A stretch of DNA of 64,000 bases from Prostheceraeus crozeri (lineage: Eukaryota > Platyhelminthes > Polycladida > Euryleptidae). The notes beneath the pieces were generated by a model that did not search any database, was not told the DNA's origin, and worked only from the letters and a program-made list of their open reading frames with translations. Positions 21,521 to 33,377 of the stretch are shown in pieces (position 1 is the first letter of the stretch; every line of letters starts with the position of its first letter). The stretch covers positions 186,001-250,000 of the forward strand of contig CAJQUW010007508.1 in the NCBI GenBank assembly GCA_907163375.1, in the 5' to 3' direction. The translations under genes were made by a program, and so were the position numbers.

Positions 21521-23890
21521 AGATCCTGCTTTGCCGACCACTTAACGTAAGGCCGCAACTTTTGATATACTCTTGTGTCATTAACACTATTACACAAACC
21601 TTCTGTAAAGTTAGGGATGAATGCATGAATTGAGATATCAATGTAGTTTAATGTTGTTATATATGTACACATGTAGGACGATGCAATGAAAACGCTTTAT
21701 TTTCTATCGGATGTAAGGGTTCATTCTTGCATTTATATGCAGAGCTTCTGAAGTTACTAGACTAGCAAGCATAGATGTATATTTGAAATTCACTTTTTTA
21801 CCTACGCTGCACTTTGTTGTGTAATTTTCTGATACAAGTGATGACGATCCATGGAATAGAAGAAATGAAAATCAACTGGAGAGATGATTCCAACAAAAAT
21901 AGGATAATGACTGAGACAATGGAGGCAGGATTTATAAGTTGGTGATTATAGTTATTTAGTTACTTTAAAACTGCCGGTGTTTCATGGGTATTACGCAAGT
22001 TGCCGGATCCAGAGCCGGCTTGTGGAACCCACAGAATTAGACTCATCCGCGCGCGCTTCGGTTTCCTAGAATGGAAGGGTTGTATGTAACCTTAATATCG
22101 AAATGGCACATTACAGAATTAGACAACTTGCTCCTTCTCGAATGGATAATTCGTGTATCGCTAGCTTTTGGAAATGGCAAACAATAAGCTGTGAGCAGAG
22201 GACACCAGAGCCAGTGAGAGATACGTGCGTGCTGTGATTTCACTTCGCACAAAATACACATCTAGCTAACATTCGATTCAGTGTATGCAGTGAGAAATGC
22301 TGATAAGACGATGGTGAAACCATCAAGTGAACTAATTTTCGTGCGCCTGCTACTTTCTTTAATAATGATCGGAAGGGCCAACATTATGGAGAAAACTTTT
22401 ACGCAATGATCTGAATTCTTTGAATCTGAAGGAATTGTGGCAATCGAAGCACTTAGCTTGAACTCATTAATCCTCAAGCGACGCACGACTTTTTTTCCTA
22501 TCCCTGTAAGGGATTAGGAATCCCTTTTTGCCCACTTACTAAGTTCCTTGATGTTCCGTCGATTTCGAATTAATCACACTTCTTGCAAACCGAAGCAGAT
22601 AGACAAAATATTTAATTCTGTGGTGGTTCCTCTTCCCTGGTAAAAACCATCTTGAGAATCTTTTCACATTTGCGAATTAAAACTTGAAAAATCCGAGCAC
22701 ATGTCAGCCTCCAGCCGCAGGGGATATAACCTCCAACTTCTACACTCCAAATAAAACTTTTCGCACTTTGTCGTTGCTAAATGAGTTGAAGTATCCTGAA
22801 AGTTAATCGTACATTTTAGAAATATTTTTAACTTAATAGCGGCATTTCTTGTCTACATAAAATTCACTATAACATGAACTCTACCTTCGTTTTAAAAATT
22901 GATGCTGCTCAGCGACACCTAGAAAACCTACTACACTTGCGTATAATTGAAAATTGATCGCGTTGTCGAAAGATGACTATCTTACCAGTTTGAGATAATC
23001 CCGAAATCCCGACACTTCTTGAAAAATCCGGGACTTGGCATTGTAACTTGAATGTGGGCAGCCGCGAAATGGGCTACAGAGGCGGGCAACCAAGTTGGGA
23101 TAGAGGACCACAAGTGTTGTAGAAGGCTCGCGGGCCATCAATTTTTGAGAAAACAATACGTCTAAAATTCCTATATTTCGCACTTTCAAACGCACATAAG
23201 AAATGCTGTACTATAGGGTACAAAGTGGTTGTATGTTCTTACATCTCATGTAAGTATATACGGCATCGTTGTACTCAACTGTATGTAATTTGTTCACTAT
23301 TAAGGAATTATATTTCACATTCGAATATCTATTTGAGTAATGAAAGTGAGTAGGCCTAACTAATAACAGCGGCTTTTCTTTCTGTTATTAAATTTTGGTA
23401 ATATGACTTCATCTCATCGACAAGTAGCGGCGTGTAAGTGCAACACATCTATCCGCCTACGTGCTGTACAGTATAAAATTACACAAACTGGTTAAACCGT
23501 TAAGCTACGTGTACACGCGTGCAGTACATACACGTCACAGTAACATATACGTCTTTCCTAAGAACGCCCATTGACTCAAGCTAGTGCGATGATGTCATCC
23601 GAGTACAAAGTAAAGTGGTGTGGTCACAATAAGATTCATCTGCGCGCGCGTCTATAAACAAAATATTTAGTTCTGTGGGTGATGTAGTTTACTAACAAAA
23701 TCCAGCAATGATGCTTGAAAGAAAAGTTGACTTGTAAATATTACATGACTTCATGTGGTTGGATTCTTTTATACGCAGCCTCCTATTTGCATTTATATAC
23801 ACCCATTGTAGCGTGGTTTATTGCGTGATGAAACATGTTCAACAAGACATCGAACACTATGTGACTTATAAACTCACGCAGCTGATGACA
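21521..23890. other. RPAP1 intron sequence with dispersed repeats, no gene seen
   Basis: It contains the inverted copy of the 16818 segment (22689-22735). It also has three related pieces with CCACAGAATTA and a GCGCGCGC run (22027-22060, 22600-22632 inverted, 23628-23688 inverted). They may mark the ends of an older element, but no clean boundaries are visible. Confidence 0.45.
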
Positions 23891-23892
23891 AT

Positions 23893-25583
23893 GGGCTTGT
23901 CCTATAACGCGTCATTTGGCTAACCTTCATTAAACGTTAAAGACAGTTTAATGAAGCCATGTAAATGACAATTAAGAGATCTGCCATTTTGGTGTTCATA
24001 GAAACTCCCTTTTAACTGTCTTTTAGAATACTTTCACCCATAGAAATTGATAACAATAAAACCTCTAGAATGGAAGTAAAGCTTCATGCAATACACAATA
24101 GCGGCACAAAAATCGCACGCATTTTCACTTAGATACACTTGTCAACGACTGTATCATTGGGTTAGAATCAGTCACATGTGCAATTATAAGCGTTTCATTG
24201 GTTCTTCATGCCCCAACTTAGCTCCTCCGGATGTGCCGTGACCTTGAGTCAATTTCCATTCTTTTCAACTTCAGATAAAGAATCTATTTCTATGCTTTCA
24301 CTTAACTGTCATTAATCAGAGAATCCGCATGAGCTTCCATTAATTTTTCACAAAGTCGCGTGTAACGGGATTTCATGATGTCATTTCGACGCATTCTGAC
24401 ATCACAACACAGAAAATCATTCAATTTATTGTTATCGTGGTAAAAGATGACCTCGTTTTCCATTCAGACACCATGGATTTCATTCATAAATGACGGAATA
24501 AGTTATTCAAGCCAGCAATCCATGGACATCGAAGCAATTAATAAGGAAAGGTCTTGTGCAATAAACTGTCAAATTCGCTAAATGCGAACTCGCTTGGTTG
24601 ATAGCACTAGGGATGTGCCGATATATCGGCCGATATTTGATTTTTTTGCCGATAGATTATCGGTATCGGTTATTGGCGAAATTTCTCATATCGGCACATC
24701 CCTAGATAGCACCGCGGATCAAGTAAAAGCGAAATTGTCCAGGGATCAAGAAAGTCTCTCACTGAGCTGACAGGGGGTGGGCAAACCGGATTGATCTTGA
24801 CCAATTATGTGATCGTGACAGAATAAACTCTTCTTATCCTTCCATTAATTGCAAAGTTATTCCAAACACAGCGGACAATGGACGAATTTACAGGAATGCC
24901 CAGTAAGATGGAACCCCATGGCAGGGCCTCTGGGCATGGGATGTTCCCGGAGCGATAACGTTGGCCCATGGGCCCGAAAACTTTTAACATATTTCAGCAA
25001 GGTAAAGCAGTGTTTTTCAGTTTAATAACATTAAAGTCTTCGCATTATTTGTATGATGAATTAACATTTCCCCAACTTTGACATAGGAATCGATATGAAC
25101 AAGCATGAAACTAAATGCAGATCGACATACTAAGCTGTTCTTTTGAAAATGATTGTTTTAGGTCCGTGTGCTCGTGGGATTCCTATGGGTCGATAACATG
25201 CATGTACATGTACACGTAGTTATAACCAAGACCAAGATTTGATCTTGGGTTAGTTGATTCTGAAAGCAAATCATCTCATGGACTCTGTTATGCGTTTGAA
25301 AGAGAAAATTCAGTAAGAGTCTTACATTGATAATTCTTGCTCGATATGCCTGTCATTTATACGTTACTGAAGGTCTTACCCTCCTTTAAATATTCTGCTT
25401 TCATTTAGCTGCCATTGATGAATTACATTTTGTATGACACGTTCGTGAACATCCTTCTATTAAAAGATTGACAGTTGAATGAAGTAAAATAAATGACGCG
25501 TCTATGGACGGTATCCATTTAGATAATTAAATGAGGCGTCATTAAGGTTTCATTTAATTAATGACGCGTGATAGGACAAGCCC
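23893..25583. mobile_element. 1.7 kb TIR element without transposase
   Basis: Ends read GGGCTTGTCCTATAACGCGT (from 23893) and, inverted, ACGCGTGATAGGACAAGCCC (ending 25583). AAT flanks both ends (23890-23892, 25584-25586), which may be a 3-bp target duplication. No ORF of note. A hAT MITE (24608-24704) has jumped into it. The superfamily is unassigned; a PIF/Harbinger relative is possible from the 3-bp duplication. Confidence 0.7.
24608..24704. mobile_element. hAT MITE, 97 bp, 8-bp duplication GATAGCAC
   Basis: TAGGGATGTGCCGATAT at the left and ATATCGGCACATCCCTA at the right are perfect inverted repeats. GATAGCAC abuts both ends (24600-24607, 24705-24712). The interior is made of further CCGATA/TATCGG repeats. 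Typical of tiny hAT derivatives. Confidence 0.95.
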
Positions 25584-25859
25584 AATGTCGCTTGCTTTCA
25601 TGCTGTGAAGATATTCATAACGAAAACAGCATGGCATAGGCATTCGAGTGTGAACTTTAGTGCTATCATATTGCTCATTTAGTTGTGTTGACCTGATGAT
25701 TTTGCAAATTGTAAAAAAATCCCTTTACCCTGGAGTCGAACTTGAAAACATTTTCACACTGCCGATTCAAATAATGTCCGCGGGCCACTTTAGATAAGAG
25801 AAGCACTTAAGATTGGCGAGCCAACCACGCGTTGGTCATCACTGCTCTTCACCTTTTTA

Positions 25860-27653
25860 ATCTCAAGTTCAGAAGTTTTAAAATGAAATTCAGAAATGTC
25901 AAAATCAATTTCAGAAGTATTAAATGAAATTCAGAAATGTTAAAATCAATTTCAGAAGTATTGAAATGAAATTCAGAGATTTTAAAGTCATATTCAGAAC
26001 ATTTAAAATATATTTCAGATATTTTGTGGTCGCTGTTCTCCAAGATTGTCCTTAAGTGTAGTCTCGATGGGAAAGAAGATCAATCTTCCATTGAGCGTGA
26101 TGCAAATTCAAGCCTGAATTCTGACAAAACCAGGAGATTGACATCACATTAAATGCATACTCAGCAGTTGAGCCGCTGCTTTGGAGTTCCTATTTCTCGC
26201 ATGCTAATGTAGATATCTATGCGATCTACTCTAGTGGCTTGGAGTTGCTTGTCCAGAAACTGTTTTTGTAGAAGTCCATGAGTCAACATGCAAACCGATG
26301 TCTCCTTCATAGTTATCAGCTTGTATCACTTCGAACAACTCGCATCGTCATTTCTCATAGAGGAAAGTACAATAAAGGAAACGAACCTGATAGACAAATT
26401 ATCAAGTGCGCAGAAGAAGACCGTGACTGGCAAAGGTTAGCAGAAAGTCTCGGAGTGAAATATAAAACCGCATACTGTTGGATAAGACAAGCTCAGATTG
26501 CCGAGGAAAACGGAGATAATCCTGTAAGACGAAGAGGTGGAAGTTCCAAGAAGATAAGTGAGGCTCAAATCGACTATTTGTGTGAAACAATTGAAAATCG
26601 CCCCCAAATTGCCTTGAAGGAGTTGAAAGATGAAGTTCTACGACGTTTCGACGTGCAAGTAACTGCGCTGACAATACATGACTATTTACAAGGACGTCTT
26701 GTAACTTTGAAAAGCGTTGTCTTCGAACCCGAAGGGATGAATACTCCAGACGTGAAGCGCAAGCGATGCGATTACGAATTAGCCGCAGCTGAACTGATGC
26801 GACAGGGCAAAACCTTTATTTGGATTGATGAAGCGAATTTTAACCTGTTCTGTCGCAGAACTCAAGGTTGTGCCCGACAAGGTGACAGAGCAATTGTTCT
26901 TGTACCAACATCGAAGGGCAGAAGTATTCATGTCATCGGTGCCATAACATCCTACTCGATCGTACACATGACCCATAGACGTGGAGCTTTCAAGTCGGAG
27001 AACGCTGTTGAATGGGTCAATATGATGCTCGAACAGTTGCCAGATAGCATTCTTCCTGAGCATGTTGTGGTCGTCTGTAACAACGCTCCGTGTCACTCGC
27101 TTGTAGCAAAGCGTTGAAATGAATCCTGGACTCACTATATTGAGATTGGGACTATACTGACCGATGCTCAATCCCATTGAGCAAATTTGGTCGAAATTGA
27201 AGTCACGTGTAAAGCGGAATATATCGGTGCCCAGGCGACAATCTTGGAGAACAGCGACTGCAATATGTAGAAACTAGAATAGAAAACGCGATCCACAGCG
27301 TAACTGGTCAGTACTGTGCCCGCTGCAGTCAACACAGTCAGACTTTCTTTGCAGCTGCGCAAACCATGGAAGACATGGAAGTTGGGCATTAGTAAAATGA
27401 AAGAACTTTTTTATTGAAATGTGGGCGTTTACCAAAGCGGTTGAAGCGATCCCATGTGTTTAGTTGCTGAGAATATAGTGTTATTTTGATAGTTTTTAAA
27501 TGTTAAAAAATCTTCTGAAATACATTTTAAATGTTCTGAATATGACTTAAAAATCTCTGAATTTTATTTCAATACTTCTGAAATTGATTTTAACATTTCT
27601 GAATTTGATTTAAAAATTTCTGAATTTCATTTTAAAACTTCTGAACCTGAGAT
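25860..27653. mobile_element. IS630/Tc1-like transposon, TIRs built of 21-bp repeats
   Basis: Ends ATCTCAAGTTCAG (25860) and CTGAACCTGAGAT (27653) are flanked by TA. The inverted repeats are about 180 bp long, and each is a row of about eight 20-22 bp units starting TTCAGAA. It carries a transposase on the plus strand. It sits inside the RPAP1 intron. Confidence 0.9.
26278..27390 (+). pseudogene. IS630/Tc1-like transposase, inactive
   Basis: ATG at 26278. An N-terminal helix-turn-helix (DRDWQRLAESLGVKYKTAYCWIRQAQ) is followed by a second domain (ISEAQIDYLCETIENRPQIALKELKDE). The DDE core starts with FIWIDEANFNLF and continues with VVVCNNAPCHS, where the usual Asp of D-N-A-P-C-H is Asn. The open frame stops at 27117. 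The rest is readable in other frames: LRLGLY, then after a TGA PMLNPIEQIWSKLKSRVKRN (27164 on), then RIENAIHSVTGQYCARCSQH and a stop near 27390. At least one stop, frame changes and the changed catalytic Asp mean no activity. The family moves DNA segments by cut and paste at TA sites. Confidence 0.85.
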
Positions 27654-28298
27654 TAAATAGGTGTAGGACCTTCATTCGTGCGCAAACTCGAACACTACCG
27701 TGCAATTTAATTGCAATCAATTTTTGATAAACCCCACAGTCAAATTGTTATTGGCTGACAGAAATTTTTGATTGATTTTCGACTCCTTCTTATCATTACT
27801 GCCAACTCAGTGTCAACACTGCCAACGACCATATAAGTGTCGTAGTTACAATTGTTGCTCAGGGTTTCCCCTCGCGCTAAAAATAGAACCTAGATTCAAT
27901 GTGTGTTACGTGTGACTGCACAATCGACTTGGCGTTGTTGTGAATGGCATCATCTATCGCACGGAAGTGTTGTGTATTGGAACTGTGTCAAAGTTCTATT
28001 GAGTCAAAATGCAACTTTTAAACTATGTATGCTTTGCTGTTGTTACGTCCAGTTCACATGAAAAGGAGGTTTACCCGAGCACACAAAAATGACATCAAAA
28101 TTCACAAATTTAAAGAGAAATCAGAAAAGCAAACTTTTGACAATCACTGCATTCCTTCCAATTATGAATTTCAAGTTTCTCTCTATTTCAAGATCTCTCA
28201 AATAGAGAGGTACCTCGTGAGCGCTCTAGTTGCACTACTCGGAGACTTGTGCTCTATTTCTTTCATTGTTTCAAAGAAATCACATTTAGGGTCCTCTA

Positions 28299-29804
28299 AT
28301 ACACCATTTACAATTCAAGTTCAGTCAATCAGAATTCAAGTTAGTCTACGATATCTCATCAGAATTCAAGTTAGTCAATCAGAAGGCAAGTTCGTCTTTA
28401 ATCAAAGAAATGCTTATATTAACAGGACATTAGTCAGATTATCCTTGAATACTTTCTTTTGCAAAACATTTGGGAAGGTAGGTCATCATAATTTGGTACC
28501 AACCGGTACACTTGTCAGCTGTAACTTCTGCGGTTGCAGGAGATACAAAGGATCTTAGTAAATAACATCGATATTGTGCTAAGTTCATTTGCAAATTCCG
28601 AGCAGCATTTTCATCATCAAACATCGATTGCGATGCTGCTAGTTGTCGTTTTATGGCAATTTTGAAGCACGAAAATGCGCCCTCTTGAGGGTTTAAAAAT
28701 GGTGATTTTCTCTTGGTGGTGTAGCACGAAAATGACACTTGCAATTGTCCATGATAAAAAATGCAGCTTCTTCACCCACAATAGCACTGAGTTCATTTAC
28801 AAAATCACAAAATCCATCAGAATTGATAGAGCCCTCTTGCACACTGTAGTGGATCAATCCAGAGTTACTGATAACCATTATCACAGAAAGATTCCTTCCA
28901 CGCTGCTTCGCGACAGTTCGATAAGCTCGCTGTCCTCTCGCTGACCTTCCGTAGGATCGCTTTGTCCACACATGGAACCCACATTCGTCGATGAATATGG
29001 TCTCGTTCAGCTGACCTTCCTCTAAGTACCATCGTGCATACTCATATCTCTTGTTTATGACTTCTTCTGAGTTGCGTTGAGCTGGCACGTCCCGAGCTAG
29101 CTTACTTGTAATGAGCATTTCATCTAAGATGGTGCTTACACATGACTCCGAAATTACAGGCTTTTCAGGGCATCTTAGTCTCAAAATAGCATTAATCTCT
29201 TTTAGAGTAGCCAATGATTTTTCGTTGACTATCTCTAACAGTGCGCCTCTCATCGAATCATCAACTTTGCGATAACGAAGTCCTCCATGCTGATTTACAG
29301 TTCTGTCACTTCGAGACTTCATTATGATTGATCTTGCAGTTTGGCGTTTGATTCCCAATTGTCGGGCAAGATCAATGAAATCGTCTCCGCGTTCGAAAGC
29401 TTGAATCAACCTTTGCTTATCAACGTTGGCAATTTTCCTGTAGGGGCCTCTTGGCAAATTACCCAGGTTGCTTGTACTTGCTTCACTTTCAAAGTCCATG
29501 ATTAGTCTTTTATAGTTCTCAGCGCTAATGTTTATGACAAACTTGAGATACAAGTATTTCTATGAAACAGGTGCAGTCACGAAGTTTAAATTATTTGAAA
29601 ATATCGCATTCAAAATTGGCGATTACGAGTGCATAGCTATGAAGCATCCATTATGAGAAATTTTAAAATCATTTTATGATACCAATTGCACTCAAAAGCT
29701 TTGTGGACGAACTTGCCTTCTGATTGACCAACTTGAATTCTGATTTAGATATCATGGACTAACTTGAATTCTGATTGAATGAACTTGAGTTGTAAATGGT
29801 GTAT
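28299..29804. mobile_element. IS630/Tc1-like transposon with iterated TIRs
   Basis: ATACACCATTTACAA (28299) and the inverted end TTGTAAATGGTGTAT (29804) are flanked by TA. Terminal inverted repeats are about 95 bp and contain AATTCAAGTTAGTC repeated three times per end, interleaved with AATCAG. It encodes a transposase on the minus strand. Confidence 0.9.
28440..29499 (-). pseudogene. IS630/Tc1-like transposase (DDE_3 type), truncated inside
   Basis: ATG at 29499 (MDFESEASTSNLGNLPRGPY). The helix-turn-helix is LIQAFERGDDFIDLARQLGI then KRQTARSIIM, and a linker domain follows (VDDSMRGALLEIVNEKSLAT). Catalytic blocks are IFIDECGFHVW, then RSARGQRAYR, then FFIMDNCKCH. The frame breaks near 28700 by an internal loss between PPRENHHF and FLNPQEGAFSCFKIAIKRQL, which carries the third acidic residue in a second frame (28744-28439). 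All three acidic positions are still readable, so the copy is not very old, but the loss disables it. A different family member from the copy at 26.3 kb. Confidence 0.85.
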
Positions 29805-29806
29805 TA

Positions 29807-30394
29807 AAGTCATTCTTTATTCTTTTGTGTAAGCGTGAATTTCACATTCGAAATATTCTTATGTGATGATCTTCGTTAATCTGCTATGTGACGTAGTCGA
29901 ATGACATGCCAATGTGCTGTCTTGCACCATAATGGATGCTGGTAGCTCAATAATAGTGGAACAGTAAGCTGTCAATATCACTTAGAGATGACTACTGCCT
30001 TCACACGCATTTCTTTTGCTCCGCTGGCGTGGCCTACTGAAGAAGTTGCGAGCTCGTCTGCACCGCTGTCAGGAAATCAAAGGTCTTGGTGTCTTTTATT
30101 GACTTAATGTTTACCACTCACTTAAGAGATTCAATTTTCTTTGGATTTGGAAAGTATAAAGCCGGGTAGGTTTAGGCGGAATGAATGACTCAATGTTGAT
30201 GGAAAGGGGGTTAGTCAAAGAAGCTGTGGGTTTTTCATTCGCCCACTGAAGGGGTAGATTCATCAGATGTGTTGACGAACATTGGATGCGCTGTCAGTCG
30301 TGATGCAGTGATGACATCTAGATACAAAATGATTGCCCCGCTTAGCTTGAACGACGTTTTTTGATAGGAGAAAACGCACGTTTCACTGCCGGTT
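29807..30394. other. RPAP1 intron sequence with a partial tRNA-like repeat
   Basis: 30035-30145 (TACTGAAGAAGTTGCGAGCT and on to TTGGTGTCTTTTATTGACTT) resembles 32180-32330 but lacks the B-box part. Nothing else recognised. Confidence 0.4.
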
Positions 30395-30985
30395 CAATGA
30401 ATACAGATTTTCATAAAATAGAACCACAATGAAAGTCAATAAGTTTATTTCCCGAGCTTTCGGTCACATGCAGTGAGCATAATCATGGGAATGAAAGAAA
30501 TACATGATATGACAGAATAAGAAGGGATGAAACTATTATGTAATTAGATACAATTAGACAGGAAGGCAGACCGACGGCCCGGATGAACCCCTGCCGTGCT
30601 GATCAACGCTTCGCAAAGCGAGTTGGGCCACATGTCCATTAATGCTAGTCATCGCTGGGAACAGATTGACAGTCTGGTTTTGATGATATCTGATAAATGA
30701 AGATTCCATCACTTTTCTAGTAAATGAACCAATCAAATTCAATTCAAAAATTCAATTCAAAATCAATTCAGCATTCCTATAATCAAAAGAGTGATCAAAA
30801 TCAACAGAATGAACGTACATAGTATTATTAGCATTATGATTCAAAAAATCTCTTTTGTGTTCACTAACACGGGTGGCCAAAGTACGACCAGTTTCACCAA
30901 TATAGAATTTGTCGCAATTATTACAATTAATACGATAAACACCACTATTACAGTTGTTTCTAGGCGCATTGGAAGTGAGGACTGA
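30395..30985 (-). mobile_element. Penelope-like element: GIY-YIG endonuclease and 3' end, broken
   Basis: The minus strand from about 30970 reads NCNSGVYRINCNNCDKFYIG, then ETGRTLATRVSEHKRDFLNH, then YVHSVDFDHSFDYRNAELI and later RKVMESSFIRYHQNQTVNL. These are all the blocks of a PLE GIY-YIG endonuclease: Cys pair before YIG-x-T, R-x-x-EH, H-x-FDY, ES. After the stop come GTGACCGAAAGCTCGGGAAA and an A-rich tail (about 30470-30420), a stretch commonly seen at PLE ends. The copy is broken and lacks the reverse transcriptase. It is a different lineage from the copy at 6.1 kb, which has a shorter Cys spacing. Confidence 0.85.
30455..30490 (-). ncRNA. Worn hammerhead-like motif of the PLE
   Basis: On the minus strand, GCTCAC and GTGACC pair as a stem around TGCAT and are followed by GAAA. 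The box before the stem reads CCATGAT where CTGATGA is expected, so the core is incomplete. Confidence 0.35.
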
Positions 30986-32097
30986 TTTTTACAATACAGA
31001 TTTTAATGATGTAACCAAAAGCCGAAATCAATGTTAACCAACTGGCTTTATTTATGAAAGTAGCGGATAATTTGAAAAGAGCCTCATGGGCGGTTTCTAT
31101 CAGTACAGTATTGCATTTCGCACTTCGTATCACGTCAGACTTGCAATCTGTGGCCGTTATATGTGACACACGTGTGAAATCGTGCGACCTCGAAATGGCA
31201 TCAATTTATAGACAGTTTAAATTTTTGAACGAGACAGATTTAAGTGACACTATTGTCCCATCGGACTTCAAGGGCAAAGGTAGAATCAAGATACAGCACG
31301 CCAATTTGGAAGCACGATCGCAAAAACTGTTCAGCGATAATGAAGTCCAATCTAAGGCCTGCAACCAGATTTTGACGGTGGACGCAAGTTCCACCAAGGG
31401 ACTGCACTATCATCCCAAAACACGACTTGAACATTCTCAATCATCACGATGAAGCGGCTAGCTAGGTCTCAAAACAACAAAAATTAACGCAATGTCTGAT
31501 GAAGGGAAACTTAAACGACTTGATTGTCCGTCTTGCTGATACTGACGCTCTTACTGCTGACATCATGTCCGAATGTAAAGATGATCACCAATTAAAACCA
31601 GATCTTCCAAAGTCAGATGATTATATCAGAGAATCATTATGAAGTTGAAGAGCGAGGTGCAAGACAGTATATTGACAGAAAAGTTATCGAAAAATGTAAA
31701 TTGATAGCGATACTTAAAAGGACTTCAATTCAAGGCGAACTTTTAAAAATCGTGCTGCCCAGGCAGCCTGGGCACCAATTTTCATCCGGGCTGCGAACCC
31801 TGGGGCGACCGCAGAGAAGCAGTGTTAGACAGTGAGTTGTTAGTGACGAGCAAATTTCAATGGTTGAATGATATTGTTAGAGGTTTGTTAGCTTAACGTT
31901 GTTTCTGTTCAGTTGCCTCTGGTTTTTATGACCCAAATGAACTCAGACCTAAAATTGGTTTGTTGACAAATGAATTATAATCCTATGTCAGGTCCGCTTG
32001 TTATACCTACCAATCGATCTTAGAATATGGGAAAAGTGCGGCAAATGGCGATCCAGAGAGCGGATGATATGCAAGATTGACAACAAAGGTGTGTCGT

Positions 32098-32326
32098 AGT
32101 ACATTGAATATCTAAAGAGAATGGTAGCTCAGTAGAAGACACTAACGCCCTTGATTCCCCGACCGCACTCGCCTGACCGTCAGCCTGGCGTAGTGAAGAA
32201 GGTGCGAGCTTGTCTCCACCGCCGACTTCGGTTCGATTCCTGGACTAGGCGAGTGGGGTCGGGGAATCAAGGTTGTTGGTGTATTTTATCGACTCATGTC
32301 ATTCTCTTCAGATATTCGATGTGCAT
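32098..32326. repeat. Long hairpin with tRNA-like core
   Basis: Arms are complementary from 32098 to about 32174 and from 32245 to 32326. The inner 26 bp (CTTGATTCCCCGACC plus GCACTCGCCT) match with one mismatch. The core at 32176-32245 has an A-box-like TGGCGTAGTGAAGAAGG and a B-box GGTTCGATTCC (32230-32240), as in RNA polymerase III promoters. It is not a standard tRNA cloverleaf. It could be a tRNA-derived SINE in a foldback, or a short Pol III hairpin gene. A partial copy lies at 30035-30145. Confidence 0.55.
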
Positions 32327-32539
32327 GATTGATCAAAGAATAGGAGAGACAGAACTCGTTGAAGAAGAACAGCAATCAATGTTGAATTTGAAGGTGACAA
32401 TTAAAAATAATGCCTTGAAAAGTTACAAGATGCTCTCAATGAATGGCCTATTAATGAGCAATCCATCAAAGTTGCTTCTTCATTGATGGAAGTTGCAGAT
32501 GAAAAGAAAAACAGTGGACGATTTAGAATGCGTTAAAAA

Positions 32540-33281
32540 AATTCGAAATGTTTTTGCAAGAATCTGCCAATATTTTTTTTAATTATCTCATATTGATATC
32601 AGAAAATATCTGCTTGTAAGCATCAGCTTAATATCAATAATAGAAAAATATTGTCTACCTCCATAATACAGCTCTCATCACATAATTTAAAGAATTTTCT
32701 TCTGTATTTAGCATCGAAATGATTAATGAAAAGAATTATTGACTAATGAAATCCACACCATGCAATATTTAGCAATTATTACCACATTTTAATGGCGAAA
32801 TAAACGACAAATAATGAAAGACATTGCAATCTCATCTTCCTTGAATGAATTTAAATATCTAATTATTTTAGATTAATAGAAAAATTCACTTAACAATTTA
32901 AAAATTGAATTAAATTTGTCATTTAAACTGAAGTCCGACCGAACTGTAAAAAGTTCTTCGTCTGGCCGAAAAGGACGTCCGGTACACTAACTATTCTAAT
33001 CCTGCAAACCTTAGTGAGATTTATGGTGTTCAATTAACCTGCACATATCTTCCGTGCGCATATCATATATAATCTGCGCATATGCATTCCGTTGCAAATT
33101 TCGATGTTCATAAAATTGTCGAAGCAATCAATGAATTATAAATATTCAATAATAATAATTTATTAATGGCGACCAACTAATGGCAATTCATTTTTGACAA
33201 TCACAGACGTGAACATGTCACCGTGCGAAAAAATCGTATTTCCTGCTATCTGAAAGGGACTTTGCCTCATCACAATTGCAG
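32540..33281. other. RPAP1 intron sequence, very AT-rich
   Basis: Runs of AAT/ATT and no open frames of note up to the splice acceptor at 33281. Confidence 0.5.
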
Positions 33282-33377
33282 ACTCAAGCTCGATTTGACT
33301 TCGAAGGAAATGTCATTCGAGACAGTGACGACGTGTCCGTCAAACTTGGTTTACATCACCATGGAGAAGAGCCTGAT
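33282..33377 (+). CDS. RPAP1: RPAP1 exon, start of RPAP1_C domain
   Basis: A 96-bp exon of 32 codons, phase 0 at both ends, between CACAATTGCAG and GTAAGTG. It reads TQARFDFEGNVIRDSDDVSV, then KLGLHHHGEEPD. Human RPAP1 has QARFSLQGELL and LGLHHHGEEAE at the same place. This begins the RPAP1_C domain, a region named in RNA polymerase II-associated protein 1. RPAP1 binds RNA polymerase II and helps link it to Mediator and to polymerase assembly and nuclear import factors. The next exon starts only 77 bp downstream. Confidence 0.93.

Noticed and set aside
28025-28558. 177-codon plus-strand open frame
   Set aside because: It runs through the iterated TIR and the antisense of the IS630-like transposase tail. 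Its LRYLIRIQVSQ-type repeats come from the TIR units.
32168-32251. True tRNA gene
   Set aside because: A- and B-box-like sequences are present, but the stems do not form a standard cloverleaf and the acceptor part belongs to a longer hairpin.
31054-32536. Open stretches that look coding (31054-31452, about 31480-31635, about 32400-32520)
   Set aside because: The composition looks coding-like and they share a strand, but they have no recognised motif or good splice pairing, and the hairpin lies among them. They may be an old element; I cannot support a gene.
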